From Cinnamomum chago (Eukaryota; Streptophyta; Magnoliopsida; Laurales; Lauraceae): 64,000 nucleotides of DNA. A program made the position numbers and the translations under genes. The DNA is taken from assembly GCA_038049695.1 (NCBI GenBank), contig CP142453.1, positions 20,278,001 to 20,342,000 on the forward strand, written 5' to 3'. The first letter of the stretch is position 1, and every line of letters begins with the position of its first letter. This document shows positions 62,226 through 64,000 of this stretch, in pieces. The notes under the pieces were generated by a model. It searched no databases, had not been told where the DNA came from, and worked only from the letters and a program-made list of their open reading frames with translations.

Positions 62226-63435
62226 ATGCCTCCCAAGAAGCATGTAAAAGTGGAATCCTCCTCCAATAATGATGATGATTTTAGGGGAACCGTTGCGGAA
62301 TTATCAGTAAATGTTAATCAACTGTCTGCAATGATGGTTCAAATGCAAGACACTCTTGCAAGGATTGAAACCCGATTAACTACTTTAGAAACTAATCGGT
62401 GTGAGGATAATCATCGAGTTGATGGAGGATATAATCGGAATCAACGAGATCCACATGCAGTCAATGTTGATCGTGATTTGGGCATTAAGCTCGTGATTTT
62501 CGAATATGATGGAAAGTTGAAACCAAATGAATTCATGGATTGGTTAGTGTGCGTTGAAAATATTTTTGTGCACAAACCAATGATGGATGGTCATAAAGTC
62601 ACCTTAGTGGCAACTCAATTGTGCAATTATGTTGCGATTTGGTGGGCCGAGTTGCAAAAGAAACGAAGAAATCAAAATATTGACCCCGTTGACCCATGGA
62701 TCGAGATGAAGAATTTGTTGAAGCAAAAATTCATCCCTGTGAATTATTCCAGAGATCTTCGTTCAAGTTTTCAAGATTTGAAGCAAGGTTCCAAAACTAT
62801 TATTGAATATTCTGAGGAGTTTCTAACCATGCAAGCTTGTTGTGGCTTGAATGAAGATGATGATATGTTGGTTGATCGATATTTTCATGGGTTGCACATT
62901 GACATACAACATCCTTACATTCAAGAATTTTGATAATGTTGATGAGATCATCCAACATGCCATCAAAGCTGAGGACACGTTGGATGGTGGAAGTTGTGTG
63001 AATATTATCTCCCAATCTCTTGTTGATCGCTTGAAGTTGAAGGTTTACAAGCACAATCATCCCTATTTTGTCAAATGGCTAATGACAGGTGATGAAGCAC
63101 ACGTGCGACATACATGTCAGGTTACTTTTGCAGTTGGTAATGATTACAAAGATACAATTTGGTGCGATGTGCTACCAATGGACAGTGGAGATATCCTATT
63201 GGGTCGCCCATGGATGTATGAAAAGAATGGCACTAATGGGATGCACAACAACACATATACCTTCATGCAAGGTGGACAAGAAGTTACTTTTCATCCAAAG
63301 AAGTCAGAATCGCCGAAGAAGAAATCTAGGGCCCATGCTACAAAGGAAGTGCTTCACGTACACCATGTTCACAGAAGCAGCTTGAAGAAGACTCGAGTTC
63401 GAGGTCGAACTCTTCTTTCAACCTGGGGGGAATGA
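62226..63435 (+). pseudogene. gag and protease remnants of the inserted element
   Basis: The gag block (62226-62933) starts MPPKKHVKVES, then has a coiled coil (VNVNQLSAMMVQMQDTLARI) and the gag core (WLVCVENIF, CNYVAIWWAELQKKR, YSRDLRSSFQDLKQGSKTI). The protease-like block (about 62980-63320) has DGGSCVNIISQSLVDRL and GDILLGRPWMY, typical of Gypsy pro regions. Fossil coding sequence; pol is missing. Confidence 0.8.
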
Positions 63436-63749
63436 TGCAGAGCGGATGTTTATTTTTTAGTAACTTCTTAATTTTATTGTAATTAGGATTAGTATGCTGA
63501 TTTATTTGATTTCCTAGTTTGATTAGGATACTTTCTACTATTAGATTAGGTTTTCTTAGGCCCGAAGTTACTTTGCCTATTTATATTACATTGTAGAGAT
63601 GATAATCTCAGATTTAGAGTTGAATAAAATTGGGATTTTCCCTGGGAGAGGTTGTTCCTCGTGTTAGAAATCTCTACGGAGAGAATTTGAGGTGTCTTTT
63701 GACACGTACTTTGGCATCTATGCAAGCCCTAACCCTAGGGCCTGCATCA
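63433..63749 (+). repeat. Right LTR of the gag-protease element
   Basis: Starts TGATGCAGAGCGG, ends GGCCTGCATCA, followed by the target duplication GTTGT. Confidence 0.93.
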
Positions 63750-64000
63750 GTTGTGCTGCTAACAGGTGAGTTTGGCCTACTATGGATTAGATCTGATGCA
63801 TTGATCAGATCCCAACAAACCAAATCTGGCCCGAGCTTGAACTTGGCCCAAAACACTAGGGCTAAGAATAGAGTTGGGTTGGACCATGAGGTTGTTGAAT
63901 TGGGTTTGACTAGCATCAGTCCCCCTGACCTAACTGGTTCTATTAGACCTGTTTCTCAGTCTTTGTACCCAAAAGAAATGAAAAGGGTATGAGTTCATTG

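Larger units (their letters stand above)
61051..63749 (+). mobile_element. Gypsy-type LTR element with gag and protease only, inserted in element B
   Basis: LTRs of 317 bp (61051-61367 and 63433-63749) with TGATGCA...GCATCA ends and a perfect 5-bp target duplication GTTGT (61046-61050 and 63750-63754). An initiator-Met primer site (TTGGTATCAGAGA, 61369-61381) follows the left LTR, and a CTGGGGGGAA purine tract abuts the right one. The interior of 2.07 kb has gag-like and protease-like blocks but no reverse transcriptase, RNase H or integrase. LTRs differ by about 4 percent. It is deleted or non-autonomous and broken in about one or two further places. Confidence 0.92.
59926..64000 (-). mobile_element. 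LTR retrotransposon B (minus strand), sister of element A, running off the window
   Basis: 3' LTR at 59926-60328, followed on the plus strand by ACTCTCCCTTTCTTGGAGAG, the complement of a purine tract. Remains of the same gag-like block as element A lie at about 60580-60760. A plus-strand element is inserted at 61051-63749, and element B continues from 63750. The 5' LTR is beyond the right edge. Broken, with no pol seen. Confidence 0.72.

Overview
The window is nuclear DNA of a flowering plant with large, repeat-filled introns. The evidence is intron-split plant genes (an organellar methionine aminopeptidase, two RNase T2-like genes and a PICKLE-type CHD3 remodeller), plant Tat-lineage Gypsy elements, tRNA-derived SINEs, RTE- and L1-type LINE remnants, a TRIM-like array and a MITE. 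The species cannot be fixed from the sequence. The long introns suggest a fairly large genome.

Layout. 1-7026: the 5' six exons of a type I methionine aminopeptidase gene on the minus strand; the rest lies beyond the left edge. Its first intron holds a five-unit minisatellite. 7693-18502: a young, nearly whole Tat-type Gypsy element with 507-bp LTRs, a GCTAC target duplication and an additional gene on its opposite strand, inserted about 660 bp upstream of the aminopeptidase start codon. 18813-19131: a MITE. 19471-23684: an older, shrunken relative of the Tat element that has lost its pol genes. 23685-27412: mostly decayed sequence with an L1 LINE remnant and a few unassigned exon-like stretches.

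27587-34525: a head-to-head pair of RNase T2-like genes with the same four-exon structure and intact splice sites. Both keep the signal peptide and the cysteines of the fold, but the two catalytic histidine motifs are replaced in both. They therefore look like a duplicated, expressed-looking, catalytically dead branch of the RNase T2 family, and this is the most interesting biology in the window. A perfect 93-bp inverted repeat lies downstream of the second copy.

36524-51324: twelve in-phase exons (1,794 nt) for the C-terminal 597 residues of a PICKLE-like CHD3 chromatin remodeller on the minus strand. The chromodomain and ATPase exons are not in the window, so either an intron longer than 12.6 kb separates them or the gene is cut. 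Its introns carry SINEs, an RTE LINE tail, a TRIM-like array and a GGGCCC-rich minisatellite. 52445-64000: two sister LTR elements on the minus strand, each invaded by a different plus-strand LTR element (a 2.8-kb solo LTR in one, a gag-protease-only element with 317-bp LTRs in the other).

The genes do not form a pathway. They are independent host genes spaced by nested retroelements of different ages.
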